A stretch of DNA of 64,000 bases from contig OX335646.2 of the NCBI GenBank assembly GCA_946894095.1, positions 12,890,077-12,954,076 on the forward strand, given 5' to 3'. Below the pieces are notes generated by a model. That model searched no databases, was not told the origin of the DNA, and saw nothing but the letters and a program-made list of their open reading frames with translations. Within the stretch, counting starts at the first letter, position 1. Every line of letters starts with the position of its first letter. Positions 33,891-45,814 of the stretch are shown here, one piece after another. Origin of the DNA: Incurvaria masculella. Its lineage: Eukaryota > Arthropoda > Insecta > Lepidoptera > Incurvariidae. Both the position numbers and the translations under genes were made by a program.

Positions 33891-34608
33891 GGAACACTCT
33901 GGCTGGCTTCTTTTTGGCGGTGAATCCTTAATTACTTTCCATACGAACTATTAGGCCCGTCAGTCTGTACTTACTTTACTACCTAACTTCAATAACAATA
34001 AATAATATATATACGAGCTCTATAAAATATTATTCAGACTTACAGAACTATTGTATTTAGCGCAATAGCAATTGCCTTCGTTAAATTTACATGTATAAAA
34101 AACATAACAAGATAAAATCATTTCAATAACTTTGTTACTAAATTTGTTGTTCAAACTTTTATAAAGATCTCTTCGGATCAGTATAATATTTGTAATTTTT
34201 GCAATATGTCTACTTTGCAGAAACTGTTTAAAGTACATTTACATTATCTACTAACCTAACATTTTATATTAAAATGAAACACATTTGCCGTGCGTGGTAT
34301 TGGTCATAAAAATTCAAATAGTAACTTTGTCAGTTGTTCTGCTTGCTTGCTTGCTACGAGACGTAGCCACGTAGCGCCCTTGCGCGCTCTGCACCGGGAC
34401 CGTCGTAGCAGCCTCCAACGAATTTCTCCTAAATAATGTTCAATGCCGTAGCACTTGAATCCAAGTGACCGATTTTTAAGTTCATTAGAAATTATGTATT
34501 CAGAAATGCATATATAAAGAATATAAACAATACTTCAAAAATAAATATGGGCGTGGACTATACGGTAGCAACTTTGCCACATTGAAAGCCTATAGTATCA
34601 TATTTAAT

Positions 34609-34844
34609 ACTAGCTGCGGTACCCGGCTCCGCTCGGGTTAGTGTCGGCTAAATTATCTCATGGATAAAAAGTAGCCCACATGACTGGTCCAAAATAGGGT
34701 CAAACTGGTCCAGGACAATGTATCCATGTACCAAATTTAATCCAGATCGTTCGAGCCGAAATAGCATGATTTAATGAGAAACATCCAATAATTCCCATTT
34801 AGAGCTTCGTTGACGTTTGGTGGCTATTTAAAAAAAAAACATTT
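34609..34844 (+). repeat. Retroelement-derived repeat 'actagctgcggtacccggct', copy 1 (5' part)
   Basis: Starts actagctgcggtacccggct and includes gtccaggacaatgtatccat and cgagccgaaatagcatgat. It runs directly into SINE sequence at 34845. A possible 3' remainder with a (CATC)n tail is at 35590-35745. Confidence 0.65.
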
Positions 34845-35000
34845 GCCGCGAGAACCTTTCTGCACTTTCACTGCTACATTACTTACCTAGTAAGTAACGT
34901 GTAACGTAGGTAAGTTTTGCGTGGACTCCAACCCACAGCCAGCCTCAACATCGAAAACAGTAACCCATCTCGAACCTGACTGCTCCCAGAGATGCTATAC
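34845..35000 (-). repeat. SINE fragment fused to the preceding repeat
   Basis: Includes cacagccagcctcaacatcg and aacccatctcgaacctgact. The same fusion of this repeat to this SINE region recurs at 51091-51425. Confidence 0.65.
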
Positions 35001-35454
35001 ATTGATAAAATACGCATATAAATCAGGTAAGTGGTTCGCATGTTATAAGAATTTAAGACTCACTACTTACCCTTCTGGTAATGAAGCGTTATATTATGTA
35101 ATCTATAAGTTTTTAGTAGAATCAGGCTAGACGTGGATACAATGCACATCTAAATCGAGTAATTGGTTCTCAAGGATTTTATTCTGTTGGTCGCTCCTCC
35201 GGCGATTCAGCGTGATGCCAAGTAGTCCTAAAGTTGCAGGAAATACCAAGCCGTACTTCAGTAAAAGTAAGCGCTGCCGTCGCAAAGCCGAGCCGTGCAT
35301 AGCATTGCAGTTTGTATGACGCCCCATCTTAGCGTAAGCGGAACTGAATTCTATTTAGCCAATCCTAATTCCCGGGTAGTTAAATGTACATGTACTAAGT
35401 TTTACAAATCGCTAGTGCCTTGAAAATTCGCCAAACGGACACCAAACAGTCACG

Positions 35455-35520
35455 ACGTCTGCCCCCCCCTCCCCCCGCCGCCGCTCCCCGCCACCGCCCC
35501 CGGCTCCTCTCCCCCTAGTG
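35455..35520 (+). repeat. C-rich low-complexity tract
   Basis: Polypyrimidine C/CCG tract beginning gcccccccctccccccgccg, in AT-rich surroundings. Confidence 0.7.
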
Positions 35521-35589
35521 TGAAGTATCGCTACCGGCATCGTTTTCGCAGCCCCGTGAAAGTTCTAAAGCCCATGGGCACATAAATTG

Positions 35590-35745
35590 TAGCCTATGTG
35601 TTATTCTGATGTATAAGCTATATTATTGTAAAGCTTCATTAGAATCCATTCAGTAGTTTTTACGTGAAAGAGTAACAAACATCCATCCATCCATCCATCC
35701 ATTATTACAAACTTTCCCCTTTATAATATTTATTAGATACATGTA
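35590..35745 (+). repeat. Retroelement 3' tail with (CATC)n
   Basis: The block gtagcctatgtgttattctg, cattcagtagtttttacgtg then (catc)n and ttataatatttattag is the usual 3' end of the 'actagctg' family. Confidence 0.65.
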
Positions 35746-36239
35746 TTGTTCATTAATGATATATGTTAATTTCTCCATTACATTATCTTAATGTATCCTA
35801 ATTCTAGTCCAATAAGTTACTTATTACTTAATTAATTGTCAATGTTGTGCGTGCCTAGCAAAAGTTTTTCACACCAAGCTTTTTCTTTAGTTAAATTTCT
35901 TTGTAATTGTCGATGTATGTAAACTGTTGGCATGCCTCAAAATATATAAATGAAAGTACATATGTATTGTGTTATTTGAAACTATAAGTGTTCAAAATGT
36001 GTTTTATTTATAATCGTCTGAATGTTTAAGAGAAGTTGCTTTCTCTGCGGCTGCGGGGTTTGGCTTGACATGGCTTCCACACTCATCCCATCTAAACTGA
36101 CAAATTTCCCATTTGCCATGGCCAAACCCAGAGAACGTTACAAAATAATGGACGCGAAATGTTCATAGTAGCTATTACTAGCGTTTGCCATAATCGTATT
36201 TTCGTGGATTTTATAAAGAAATACCGATAATAATCGATT

Positions 36240-36350
36240 GAAAAATGGTGTAAATACGGACAATTTTCATTGCCCTTTCGAGCATCGTCCATTCAATGCG
36301 ATGGTACCAACCCGGGCGGGGATAACCCTACCACCTGCTTAGTAAGAAAG
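36240..36350 (-). repeat. SINE body fragment
   Basis: Contains aatacggacaattttcattg, gcgatggtaccaacccgggc and accctaccacctgcttagta, with no head. Confidence 0.8.
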
Positions 36351-36399
36351 GGGACGTGAATTTAGAAACACAAACGACGAATGTGATATGTTTATGACT

Positions 36400-36670
36400 A
36401 CTTTTTACATTGCGTTTGTCTGTGCGCGTGTGTAGCCATTTTCCGATAGCTCTCGCCTCGTCAACACCGGCCGGTGCGATCAGGTGGTACCGACATAAGA
36501 CGGAGGCGCACCCGAGCCCCTCTCGGCGCGCTCCGTCACCCGAGCAGTCGCGACTCGATCTCCGCCGTCACCGCCTCCGCGGATGCGAGACATCGCCGCG
36601 CCGCGCCGCCGTTATCGCCTTCCCGCGCTTTCTAACCTCCATCTCGCGATGCACTGTGAAGTGAACCTGT
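36400..36670 (+). promoter_or_regulatory. CpG-rich island, candidate promoter/5'UTR exon of the plus-strand gene
   Basis: This is a sharply CpG-rich stretch (ctctcggcgcgctccgtcac, cgccgcgccgcgccgccgtt) 4.5 kb upstream of the start codon at 41124. A short reading frame reaches gtgaagtgaacc with no protein signature. A weak donor (GTGAAG at 36655-36660) could splice to an acceptor at attacag (ending 41080). Composition and position only. Confidence 0.4.
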
Positions 36671-37019
36671 CATTAGTTACTGTTTGCTACTAACAACCGA
36701 TAAATGCTAGCTGCAGTGAGCAAATCATCAATCGCCAATTGGATGGTTACATTTTATCTGCCGCTTGTCCGCATCGCAAGATCCTCGTCATTTAAAATAA
36801 ATTCTACAAACAATGCTATATCTTGAAACCCTGAAACCAAAAATAATTTTACGTTTGAGATGTCGCGATTTTATGTTAAATAACAGCATTCTGTGAACCT
36901 ATAAATACAGTTGTAAACTAACGCGCTCATCTACGTGCCTATCCAACTGTATGTACGATCGTACTTCGATAAAAACTTCGTATGTTTTAAATATTATAGT
37001 TAAATATTTAATGCATATT

Positions 37020-39840
37020 TTTCAAGTCTCATAACTTTTGAATAAAAAATATGAGACAAACAGTTTCATCTTTAAAGCATAGAGATTGAGTAGAGACCTC
37101 GATAGAGCGCCGCTGTGCCGTGCGTCTCGTCGACGACCCCGAGTTATCCCTTTATTTAGAGACCAATTAATTCCAAAAGGATATCTTATTTTTGCTTCGA
37201 AAAAATGTTTGAACATTCTACCCCCATCAGCTGATTTTTTTTGCTTATTGGATTTTCTTATTGAAATAGCGAGGCGGTGATCTTCCATAGACCTAGGGCG
37301 GCCAAGGTCCTACATAAGTCCGGCGCTGCCTGGCGCCCTCCAAGCATAGTGTGAGGAAACCCGCAGTGCGATTACGAAGCGCGACATGATGGGTAGGTGC
37401 CGCACCTACCCCAAATTGACAGCAAACGGACTGCTTTCTATTACAAAATATGTCAGTTTGGGGAACTAACCGCAATTAATTTCGAACTTCGTAATCGCAC
37501 TGCGGTTGCCGGTGCTTCCATTTGGTTATCGCAATAGCTGTTAAATACAACCTCCCCCATTTCGTGCTTCGTAATCGCACTGCCGGTCCGGCTGGCATAG
37601 TTTTCGCAGCCCGTTAAAGTTCGAAAGCGCATGGGCATCGTTGGGCACCGCGAACGTGGCATATACCAATTTTTTTTTTAAAAGTAGTAAAAAAAAATTT
37701 TTGCGGCTGTTTCAGAATATGAGTCCGTTGTGACTAGAGGCAGTCGTGGACTGCAAAAAAAGTTAATTTAAACTCAAATTACGGTTTTTTGTTAAACTTT
37801 CAATGAATCAAAATCCCCTGTATTGAAAAGCCGGGCCACAGAATAAGTAATACCTAGTGCCGGACATCGAAGGCATGAATACTGCGAGCCGAAGTATTTC
37901 GAACTATACATTATGTTAAGACATACATGATACATAACTGTTCACAGATGTACAGAGGAAGTTGAAACGATTTCGTTTTAAGCACAAGTAGAGTAAATTA
38001 TATTATTAGAAAGATACATATCAAGTGTAAATTATCTGTATTTCACTTTCATTAGAAGTTGAAATGATAACATCTTCGTCTTCGTCTTCGCTATCACATA
38101 ATGCCGAAAAACATGAAAATGTCAAATTGTCGCGTTAGATAACAAGATACTAGATAAAGACAAGGCCATGACTTCATAATGCCTGTTCATAGATAACATT
38201 ATTTATAATTACGGCACCATATCGTTCTTCTGGAAGAAACGAGAGCGCAGCCTAGAAACCTATTAGTAAATTGCGCACATGACATGAAGTTAAATCTGAA
38301 ACGACTCTATTGATGCGTGTTCTCTACCAATATATGTATGTGGGCACATACGAGGTACTGTTCGTCACATAATAAGAATAAGTTACAGGCAATTTACTTG
38401 GAGATCTCAGAATAACGTCACGTGAGCGGTGATTGAGGGGCATTGACGACCACGACGCATGCGCGACGGCAAATTATGTGATTTATTGTTATTGTTTTGA
38501 ATCACTAGCTTTAGAACTAGTGAGGCCCAATTTAGAAATTTACTTGATCTGTTGCTTGAAAGAGGAATTGAAATTTTTTTTGACCTTAGAATTTTACTTT
38601 TTGCAACTATATTTTGACGGATAAACAATTCTCTTCAAAAGTTCAACTAAGTAGGTAATCATTTCCTTAGTATGAACTCGATTTGCTCATTATTTTTGTT
38701 TGAAAGTAGTGCTATCATGGCGAAATTATATAATACCTTAATCATCAATAATGTAATTCACTTTCTACGGGGCGGGCCACGCACCTGAGCCATCGACCGG
38801 TTCTACGGTTAAAAAATAGTAAATAAGGCTGAAGTGCGCCATCTTTGGTTATGTTTAATTTTATTGTTAAATTTTGGCTGCCTTCTTTCGTCTTAATACG
38901 TAAGAAGTGAGAAGAAAAACGATATTTCACAATAACTGTAACCATAACCAGAGAGAGAGCCCTCCAGCAGGCTGTAGTGCACTATCTCTGATTTTGTCAA
39001 TTTGTAATTGCGTGGAATTTCATAAACTGATTAGATTCTACGTTTATAGATAACATATAAGTTACACGTAAATTTTCAGCTTTTGTATGGTTTTTGGGAG
39101 AATTTTAGTGCATAGCTTTCACTCATCATGTTTTCCTATCCATTTATATATCAATATTTGTTTCTGGCTTTTGCTATTGAAATTGACCGGATTTACTGTG
39201 TTTTATCACCTTATGTTTACTTGTAATCTAATTTTTCGTAATATAATCGAAGATTTACGCTGTTAGCTATTACAATATTACCATGTATGGGTAAATTGGT
39301 TTACCGATGATGGGTAAAGCGTTTGAGACGCAGCACGCAGGTTAGTGGGTTAGTGTGGTTGCCAGTCTCCCGGGTGGTGGCATGGGATACTCCCACGACT
39401 CGACTCGCCTCCGCGGAACCTGCGCGGTACTGAGCATGGGACGCGCGTGCACGACAATGCAACACCGTTGCATCGTTAGCCTCAAATTAATCTTGTCTGC
39501 GAAAACTCATGCATCTCTGATTTCTCATAGATTTACTGCTCAATAAAACACTAAACAATGGAACCCAAGTATTTCAAAAAGGTTACTTTCATTAGTACTC
39601 AATTGACCAGTTTAAAATTATAAATACGAAAATGGTCATAAAATGGAAACGCTCCACGCGTGCCTGTTTGACCACTTGTTGGGAGATACTCTTAAAAAGC
39701 ATAATTCATCCATGTAAACAATAATCTGTTTCTCATGTGTGAAATATTAAAAGTAATGAAATTTAAACCATCCAAAAAATTATTTTTTATTTGGTTGATT
39801 TTTTATTATTATTTCAGTCGGCTAGGGAAAAAATAAACAC
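37020..39840. other. Intergenic DNA, mostly nothing identified
   Basis: The sequence gcagtgcgattacgaag at 37364 recurs inverted as cttcgtaatcgcactgc near 37487 and 37566, suggesting a small foldback remnant. At 37600-37665 gttcgaaagcgcatgggcat is a fragment of the '...cgcccatggg...' repeat seen at 46.75 kb. Nothing is recognised from 37.7 to 39.8 kb. Confidence 0.4.
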
Positions 39841-40139
39841 ACCTTTAAAATGTCCGATGTTAATGGTCATAAAATGGACCTGGGGCGTTTCCACCTGTAC
39901 TTGTGTTTCGAGATAATCGCATCCTTGGAGAAAAAATCGGGTAGGCCGACTTATAACTCAGCTCCACACACTCAAGCCCATAGTGCTTACATACTTTTTC
40001 GTCTCAAGTATCGAAAAGTACAAATAAACGGAGCTATTCGAATTTTGGAATTACTTTCCACAAATTTCGTAAAATTCGTTCTATATCAAAGCCATGTATA
40101 TTTTGATAAAACATTTGAAACAACAAATTAAACTTATAA

Positions 40140-40760
40140 GTGGAAAAACCATTATATTAGAACTGCACAGCGCCACAGCCGCACCGCTATAGCACCCATT
40201 GTTTACCTACTGAGTTAGCTATTCCAATGTTGAGTTTACACTGTCTGAAGGTAGAGAAAGAAGTTAGCAAGTAGCTACCAGGCCGGGCCCGCGTGTGTAG
40301 TAAACACGGCACGGCAGTATTTTACATGACGTAAAATGCGCCCCGCCACAGCCGCACCGCTGAGGTACCCATTGTTTAACTACTGAGTTAGCTGTTCCAA
40401 TATTGAGTTTACCCTGCCTGAAGGTAGAGAAAGAAGTTAGCAAGTAGCTACCGAGCCGGGCCCGCGTGTGTAGTAAACACGGAACGGCAGTATATTATAC
40501 ATGACGTAAAATGCCCAGCGCCACAGCCGCACCGCTGAAGTACCCATTGTTTAACTACTGAGTTAGCTATTCCAATGTTGAGTTTACCCTGCCTGAAGGT
40601 AGAGAAAGAAGTTAGCAAGTAGCTACCGAGCCGGGCCCGCGTGTGTAGTAAACACGGAACGGCAGTATATTATACATGACGTACGATGCGCCGCGCCACA
40701 GTCACACCGCAGAGGTACCCATTGTTTGGATACTGAGATAAGCTGTTTCAATGCGGCCGC
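40140..40760. repeat. Minisatellite, about 175-bp unit, about 3.5 copies
   Basis: The anchor cgccacagccgcaccgct occurs at 40171, 40344 and 40519, and in diverged form at 40694, giving periods of 173, 175 and 175. Each unit carries acccattgtttaactactga, aggtagagaaagaagttagc, gggcccgcgtgtgtagtaaa and atgacgtaaaatg. The last unit is partial and diverged. The array ends about 365 bp before the start codon at 41124. Confidence 0.93.
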
Positions 40761-40779
40761 TATCTGCTCCGTAGTGTGT

Positions 40780-41123
40780 GATCTTCAGTCAGGCCTAGGT
40801 GACATTACAAGACTCTAACAGGTCTATTAAAAAATCGAGCACATTCGTTTTCTTAAATAGGTATCTGTATAAAAGGAGTGTTAAAAAGGAGCAAAATCCT
40901 CTTAACCCGATTAGATTCTGTTGGACCAAAAATTAAAACGAAGATTGGTGATCGTATAACACGATTAATTATTTTAAATACGAGTTTGTGTGATTTTATT
41001 CTAAAGAATTGACATGAAATAAACTTAAAAGAAATAACTACAGGAAAACCATGCAATAACTTCACAGATATTACAGTGAATTGTGTGAGCATAATTAGTT
41101 AATATAAAGTGCAGTGAGTAAAA
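40780..41123 (+). promoter_or_regulatory. Candidate core promoter/5'UTR before the plus-strand gene
   Basis: An initiator-like TCAGTC lies at about 40787. An alternative reading is a 3' splice acceptor (gatattacag, ending about 41080) joining an upstream noncoding exon. Only one of these can be the main 5' structure. Confidence 0.35.
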
Positions 41124-41239
41124 ATGCCGGACACTCTATCGCTGAGTGTGTCGACAGGCCTGAGCTTCGGGCTGCTGGCAGGGATCGTCTCCGGTGTCTG
41201 CTACCTCGTTGCCAACGGGTTCGTCTGGCCGCACACTCG
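41124..41239 (+). CDS. Unrecognised membrane-anchored Cys-cluster protein, coding exon 1 (residues 1-39)
   Basis: ATG context is taaaaATG. The exon encodes a polar start (MPDTLSLSVSTG) and one hydrophobic segment (about residues 12-34, LSFGLLAGIVSGVCYLVA) ending WPHTR. This could be a signal anchor or an uncleaved membrane segment. The donor CG|GTGAGT is a near-perfect consensus and leaves phase 2. The following exon that fits by phase and content is 60302-60436, giving an intron of about 19 kb. An alternative acceptor at about 50107 is also phase-compatible. I do not recognise the family. GC and codon use are well above the surroundings, which supports real coding. Confidence 0.75.
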
Positions 41240-41749
41240 GTGAGTCTCGATACAGTCGGGGAAGATCTATAGAACACTCCAGATGTCCTCGACCTAGCAC
41301 TATATGTATAGGCTTTAGCAGCAATTTAATTAATCTATGTATTCAAGCAGGCGTTGCACAACTGACCGATGTAGCCGCCCCAAGGCACCGACCGCGACGC
41401 ATCATAAAGAACCCTAACTATGCAGTTGCACCAACTAGAACTAGGGCTGTTACTACGAGTATTCTCGATACTACTTGGTGCTGGTGCCATCAACGTCACC
41501 TCACGTTTTCGTGGCAATGAAATTGACGATTACCAAAAGGCGAACTAAACACACACCAGTCTATCAATCGCAATCAATCCCCGAATTTCTCTAGCTCATA
41601 CCCTAACAGCGAATTACGAATCGATCTGTCACACACTGACAGACAAAACGCAAAGACAGCTCTAATGTTTTTGTCAGGGGTAGACAAAGGACCTTTCCAC
41701 GCAGGCGCCTCATGTGAACTAAACACTATTTCACTCAGTCAGTTCACGA

Positions 41750-42173
41750 ACTAAACAGAGTCGATTTCGGAATATGTAGAGCAAGTATCTTCTCGGTATC
41801 ATTCTCAAATAGTTACCTAATATTGCAAGGGTGACGCTAGCTTCTGCTTCTGGCAACAATTGAGTACAAACGGCATCACTTTAGACGCCACACATTGGAC
41901 TTCGACCACATACATTTTCCTTGCAAATGCCAATACTGTAGCGTTAAAGGTCATGCGCTCCGTACATCGTCTGCAGACATGTAACTATCCATCTGACCTT
42001 GCCGTAATCTAAGAGTGAAGTAAGAAGAGTTGGAGCTGGCTATATTGACGGATTTGAAATAGAGTGCTAAATGTATGAGGCAACTTTCTATGTTTGTACG
42101 ATGAAGACAGAGATGTTGTATACGCGTAAATGTCATATCATTCATTTAACTTCTGGTAGTCAAATTACCCTAA
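41750..42173. other. Intron 1 of the plus-strand gene, nothing identified
   Basis: No repeat or coding block stands out. Confidence 0.4.
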
Positions 42174-42332
42174 GGCCCGATTGCAGAAAGAGACGTGTTA
42201 GTTAATATATGGTCAAATACGTCTCTTTTAGTGAACCGCATGGAGTTGACTTAGCTCAATTCTATACTGTCCATAAAAAGTTAATTTGACGTTGATTTTA
42301 TGTGGATGTTCTTTCGGGCAATCGGCTCTATT
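42174..42332. mobile_element. Small palindromic MITE, copy 2
   Basis: Ends ccgattgcagaaagag and (inverse) ccgattgcccgaaagaac. It shares the interior tatactgtccataaaaagtt and tgacgttgatttta with copy 1 at 18137-18305. Confidence 0.75.
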
Positions 42333-42547
42333 ATAGTAATTAAACTGATTGATCCGTGGATTCTATTAACTCAGTGAAGATTAACCTCATTAATCTTCAC
42401 TGAGATTATGAGATGATTATAGATTATTGTCATTGCCAGTTCGGTTTTTAGGGCATTTAGACATTTGTACGGCATAAGAGGCGAACTCAGCAACCAAATA
42501 TTTTAGGTCCAAGCCAAACCAAGCCGACTCTAAAACTACAAAAAAAA

Positions 42548-43146
42548 TATTAACAAAAAAAAAATAACTGACTTCAAAGAAAAAGCACTAAAAAGTAAAA
42601 AATAATTTCCATTTTTGTAGTTACGATTTTTGTTATTTTTTGAGTCGGCGTCAGCCGGGCACGCGCTGCGCCAATCAAGAGAACCTTGGCTACCTTGGCT
42701 GACACCGACTCAAAAAATAACAAAAATCGTAACTACAAAAATGGAAATTATTTTTTACTTTTTAGTGCTTTTTCTTTGAAGTCGGTTATTTTTTTGTAAA
42801 TTTTTTTATTTGTTTATTTTTAGTGAATCTGAAGTATACTTACTAATTTGTACACGTCTTTTCCAATAAAAAAAGAATCACCGAAATCGGTTAGTTATTC
42901 GTCCATTTGTCGCGCACATCTTAATACAAATTTAAGACTTTTATGATTTTCTCATGGATATCATTGTCAGAACTTAACCAAATTAAAATGGGACCACTTG
43001 GGAATCACTAGCTATCATTTAAAAAAATAATCATCAAAATCGGTTCACCCAGGCAAAAATTATGAGGTAACAAACATAAAAAAAAAACAAAAAAAAAACA
43101 TATAGACGAATTGATAACCTCCTCCTTTTTTGAAGTCGGTTAAAAA
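42548..43146 (-). mobile_element. Long-hairpin element of the 'aaccgacttc' family, most complete copy
   Basis: The right part is the inverted family body: gatttttg..., tcggttcacccaggcaaaaa, aattgataacctcctcc, and gaagtcggttaaaa at 43146. The left part is a hairpin with arms of over 100 bp, 42555-42660 against 42685-42795. Arm blocks gacttcaaagaaaaagcact, ccatttttgtagttacgatt and gagtcggcgtcagcc pair with ggctgacaccgactc and onward. Confidence 0.88.
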
Positions 43147-43631
43147 TCATAAATGTATTGTATATCCTCCGTTAAATAATGTAGTAATGGTGTATGTAAG
43201 ATGCACGTTTGGCTAGTATGAACAGAAACCGCTATATGCGCCATCTAGCGTGAATGCACGTGTAGATATCGGCTGGTACAAGTGAGCCATTGAGTCTAAA
43301 CATTATAAGTTGTTAGGTTTATGATGACTTAAGTCACAAAGATGTCGGTAGATGGAGAATCAGATAATTTGCATAGATCTTATAAGTCGCCAACGTTCAC
43401 TTTTTAACACGATTTTATTATTCTGCCCTGCGTATTATTATACCAATGTGAAAAACCTTGTACTATCTCGACCTACGTAGTGATTTGAAATGTTCAATAT
43501 TAAAAATTTTTGGAAATTTATTTTATCCAACATTTTTTAAACGTTTTATACACTTTTTTTTACGAGTGCGTACGTACATATTTTTGCAACGATACGCTAA
43601 AGGATCATTGATATAACCTAAAGGTTGTATT

Positions 43632-43866
43632 ATGGAACCTGCCATGGATGGCCCACACGACTACCGTCACGATATTAGGCCAATACATCACATTCCCGAA
43701 GGAATCGGGTGCCATGCCAGGACCTTCCCATTATGAGCATGGCTACACTAAACTCCATAGAAAAACATGGACAAGTTCTAATTGCTTGCAAGCTGCATCC
43801 AATGCGGTGGTACCAACCCGGGCGGGCTTAACCCTAAACCCTACCATCTAGTAGGGGAAGAGGCCC
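43632..43866 (-). repeat. SINE, tRNA-type body, head missing
   Basis: Reads aacctgccatggatggccca, acattcccgaaggaatcggg, caatgcggtggtaccaaccc. It stops at 43866 before the subfamily head. Confidence 0.85.
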
Positions 43867-44439
43867 TGGAGAGACCAGCATCAGATAATCAGCACTTTAG
43901 TATTGATAAATAAGCACGATCAGTCAATACAATGAAATAAAAGTAAAGTATAAAATAAAGTACCCTCACCGTTTATGTAGTTTTTCAAATCAGTTAAAGG
44001 CTTGAATTTTGGTGGTAAAGATCAAATTTTGTCAGCATATATCATAAATTGGTTCCATGCCAAGTTCTTCCGATAACCATGTTTGCATAAAAGTTATTAT
44101 CTATTAAGAAAAACGCTTTTATCGGCTCGGTGCGAGTGGTTGTCGTCTACGCTGCATTTTCGTGACACTGTGTGACACTGTCTCATAGAGTAGATGGTTA
44201 AAGAAATATTCGGTATTCAAGATTCTAAAAATATACCTAGATTATGTTAGTTATAACGCCAATCAGATATTTCCCAAACCACTGAAAAAGTGCACATTTC
44301 ACTTGTAAGTCGTGCGATCTGAAGGCACGCAAACTGAAGAGTAACCGTTACACGCTGCACCAATATTCACGGTACGCTGATCACGATCATGGTAACTGAC
44401 GCAAAACGCAGCTTTAGAAAAAAATAAGCGTAGGGGAGA

Positions 44440-44608
44440 AATTTGAATGAGGAACGCATCGCACATGTCACCGCAGGCGAGGGTCAGCCGGACGCGCCGA
44501 CGCGACGCGACGGACGCAGCAGCAGGCCGCGCTCGGCCGCGCGACGTCAGTTCCATTTGAATTTCGAACGAGGAAATAGCCATTTGTTTCTGTCATTCTG
44601 GTGTGCTA
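44440..44608 (+). promoter_or_regulatory. CpG-rich block with initiator, candidate alternative promoter
   Basis: A CpG-dense stretch (cggacgcgccgacgcgacgc, ctcggccgcgcgacgtcagt) ends in gacgTCAGTT at about 44545-44553, an arthropod initiator match. It lies inside intron 1 of the plus-strand gene, directly before the candidate exon at 44609. Confidence 0.45.
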
Positions 44609-44713
44609 ATGCTCTCGCGAATTTATTTGCCAAAAAAATGTGAACCATGCAAAACTGATTTGAATCAGAAGAATGAGCAGCGTTCGATAAAAAGGCGAAA
44701 AACGACACTTGGG
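44609..44713 (+). CDS. Candidate first exon, 35 codons, family unknown
   Basis: From ATG at 44609 the frame runs open (MLSRIYLPKKCEPCKT...SIKRRKTTLG) to a strong donor CTTGGG|GTGAGT at 44714. It is basic with one CxxC. It ends in phase 0, which does not fit the acceptor at 60302 if translated, so it could be a noncoding leader or belong to another transcript. Several short upstream-type ATGs follow in other frames. The evidence is the donor and the adjacent CpG block only. Confidence 0.3.
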
Positions 44714-44719
44714 GTGAGT

Positions 44720-45810
44720 CACTGCTAATGTTTTTGTGTCCGGATTTAGTGATTATGCAGCGTAGTCGTATATGTAATGCATTCTCTTTGCGCTTATTTG
44801 TAATAGATAATCTACTGATCTCTTTGATAGTATAAAAATGCCATCATAGGAATATTGTCTTCGAAGGCGTTAATTTATTCAACCAATTTCTGCGATTCGC
44901 TTACGCTTAACCCTTTGACTCCGTTATATTTTTTTCCACATGCAAGATTTCCCCAACTTTTTGGAATAAGGCGATTTTCGCGCTTAAATCTCCGTCAATA
45001 TCGTGATCTGCGGTCCCTCTGCAATAAGGCAATTTTAGCGCCAGAATTTTAGTCAATATCTACGGGAGGAAACGCGACCGGTAAATATGCACTGTGATGG
45101 CGAAACTAAATTAGCCGAATTTCATTGGTCCTTCGTTAACGAATTTCAAGAGTTTAGCCTGCGTGACCGCGTCGCCCCGCAGCGGGTTCCACATCGCTGC
45201 TCATCAATAGACACATAGTGGCGTCGGGATATGTTGACAGCAAAAAAATAGAGTATATCGGTCAGCTGTGCGCGAGTGAGTGAGAATAGACGGATACCTT
45301 CGGCTTTGTACTCTGTGCACGACAACGTTAGGAAAAGTATTCGAGTCGCTGGTTCAGGAATCCATTGGACTGTCAGTCTCAGCGAGGAACGATGTACTGG
45401 AGTGGCAACCAAAACTCATTAGTATGAGGCCATCGTAGCCAGTTTTCTTACAATGGCGGTAGCGTCGGCCAGTCAGTCCGCTTACGAATATCGGCCACAT
45501 TTGAAGTTCTCGAGTTCCAACAAAACGTAAGAACTTCACAGGACGCTATTTTGTGCAACAAACGTTCGATCTTTCACTTCCCGAATCCGTAAGCGAACTA
45601 GTTACCTGACTGACAGTCAGTGCATTTATACTATAACACGTGCTACGTTGCCGCCATATCACTGATTTTCGATCGCCGCCCCTGTCCTTCACTGTCACTG
45701 ACCAGACTATACACAATGAAACATAACACAAATACATAAATGTCCAACACCATGATGACGCATGCATTATACATTTTGTTTTAGTGGGTACATGAGCCTC
45801 GAGCTTTTTG
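44720..45810. other. Intron DNA, nothing firmly identified
   Basis: Moderately GC-rich at 45140-45560 with short frames on the minus strand that carry no family motifs. I see no repeat boundary. Confidence 0.35.
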
Positions 45811-45814
45811 AGCG

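Noticed and set aside
40140..40760. CRISPR-like array
   Set aside because: The units are about 175 bp and repeat throughout, without short direct repeats alternating with unique spacers, and the genome is eukaryotic.
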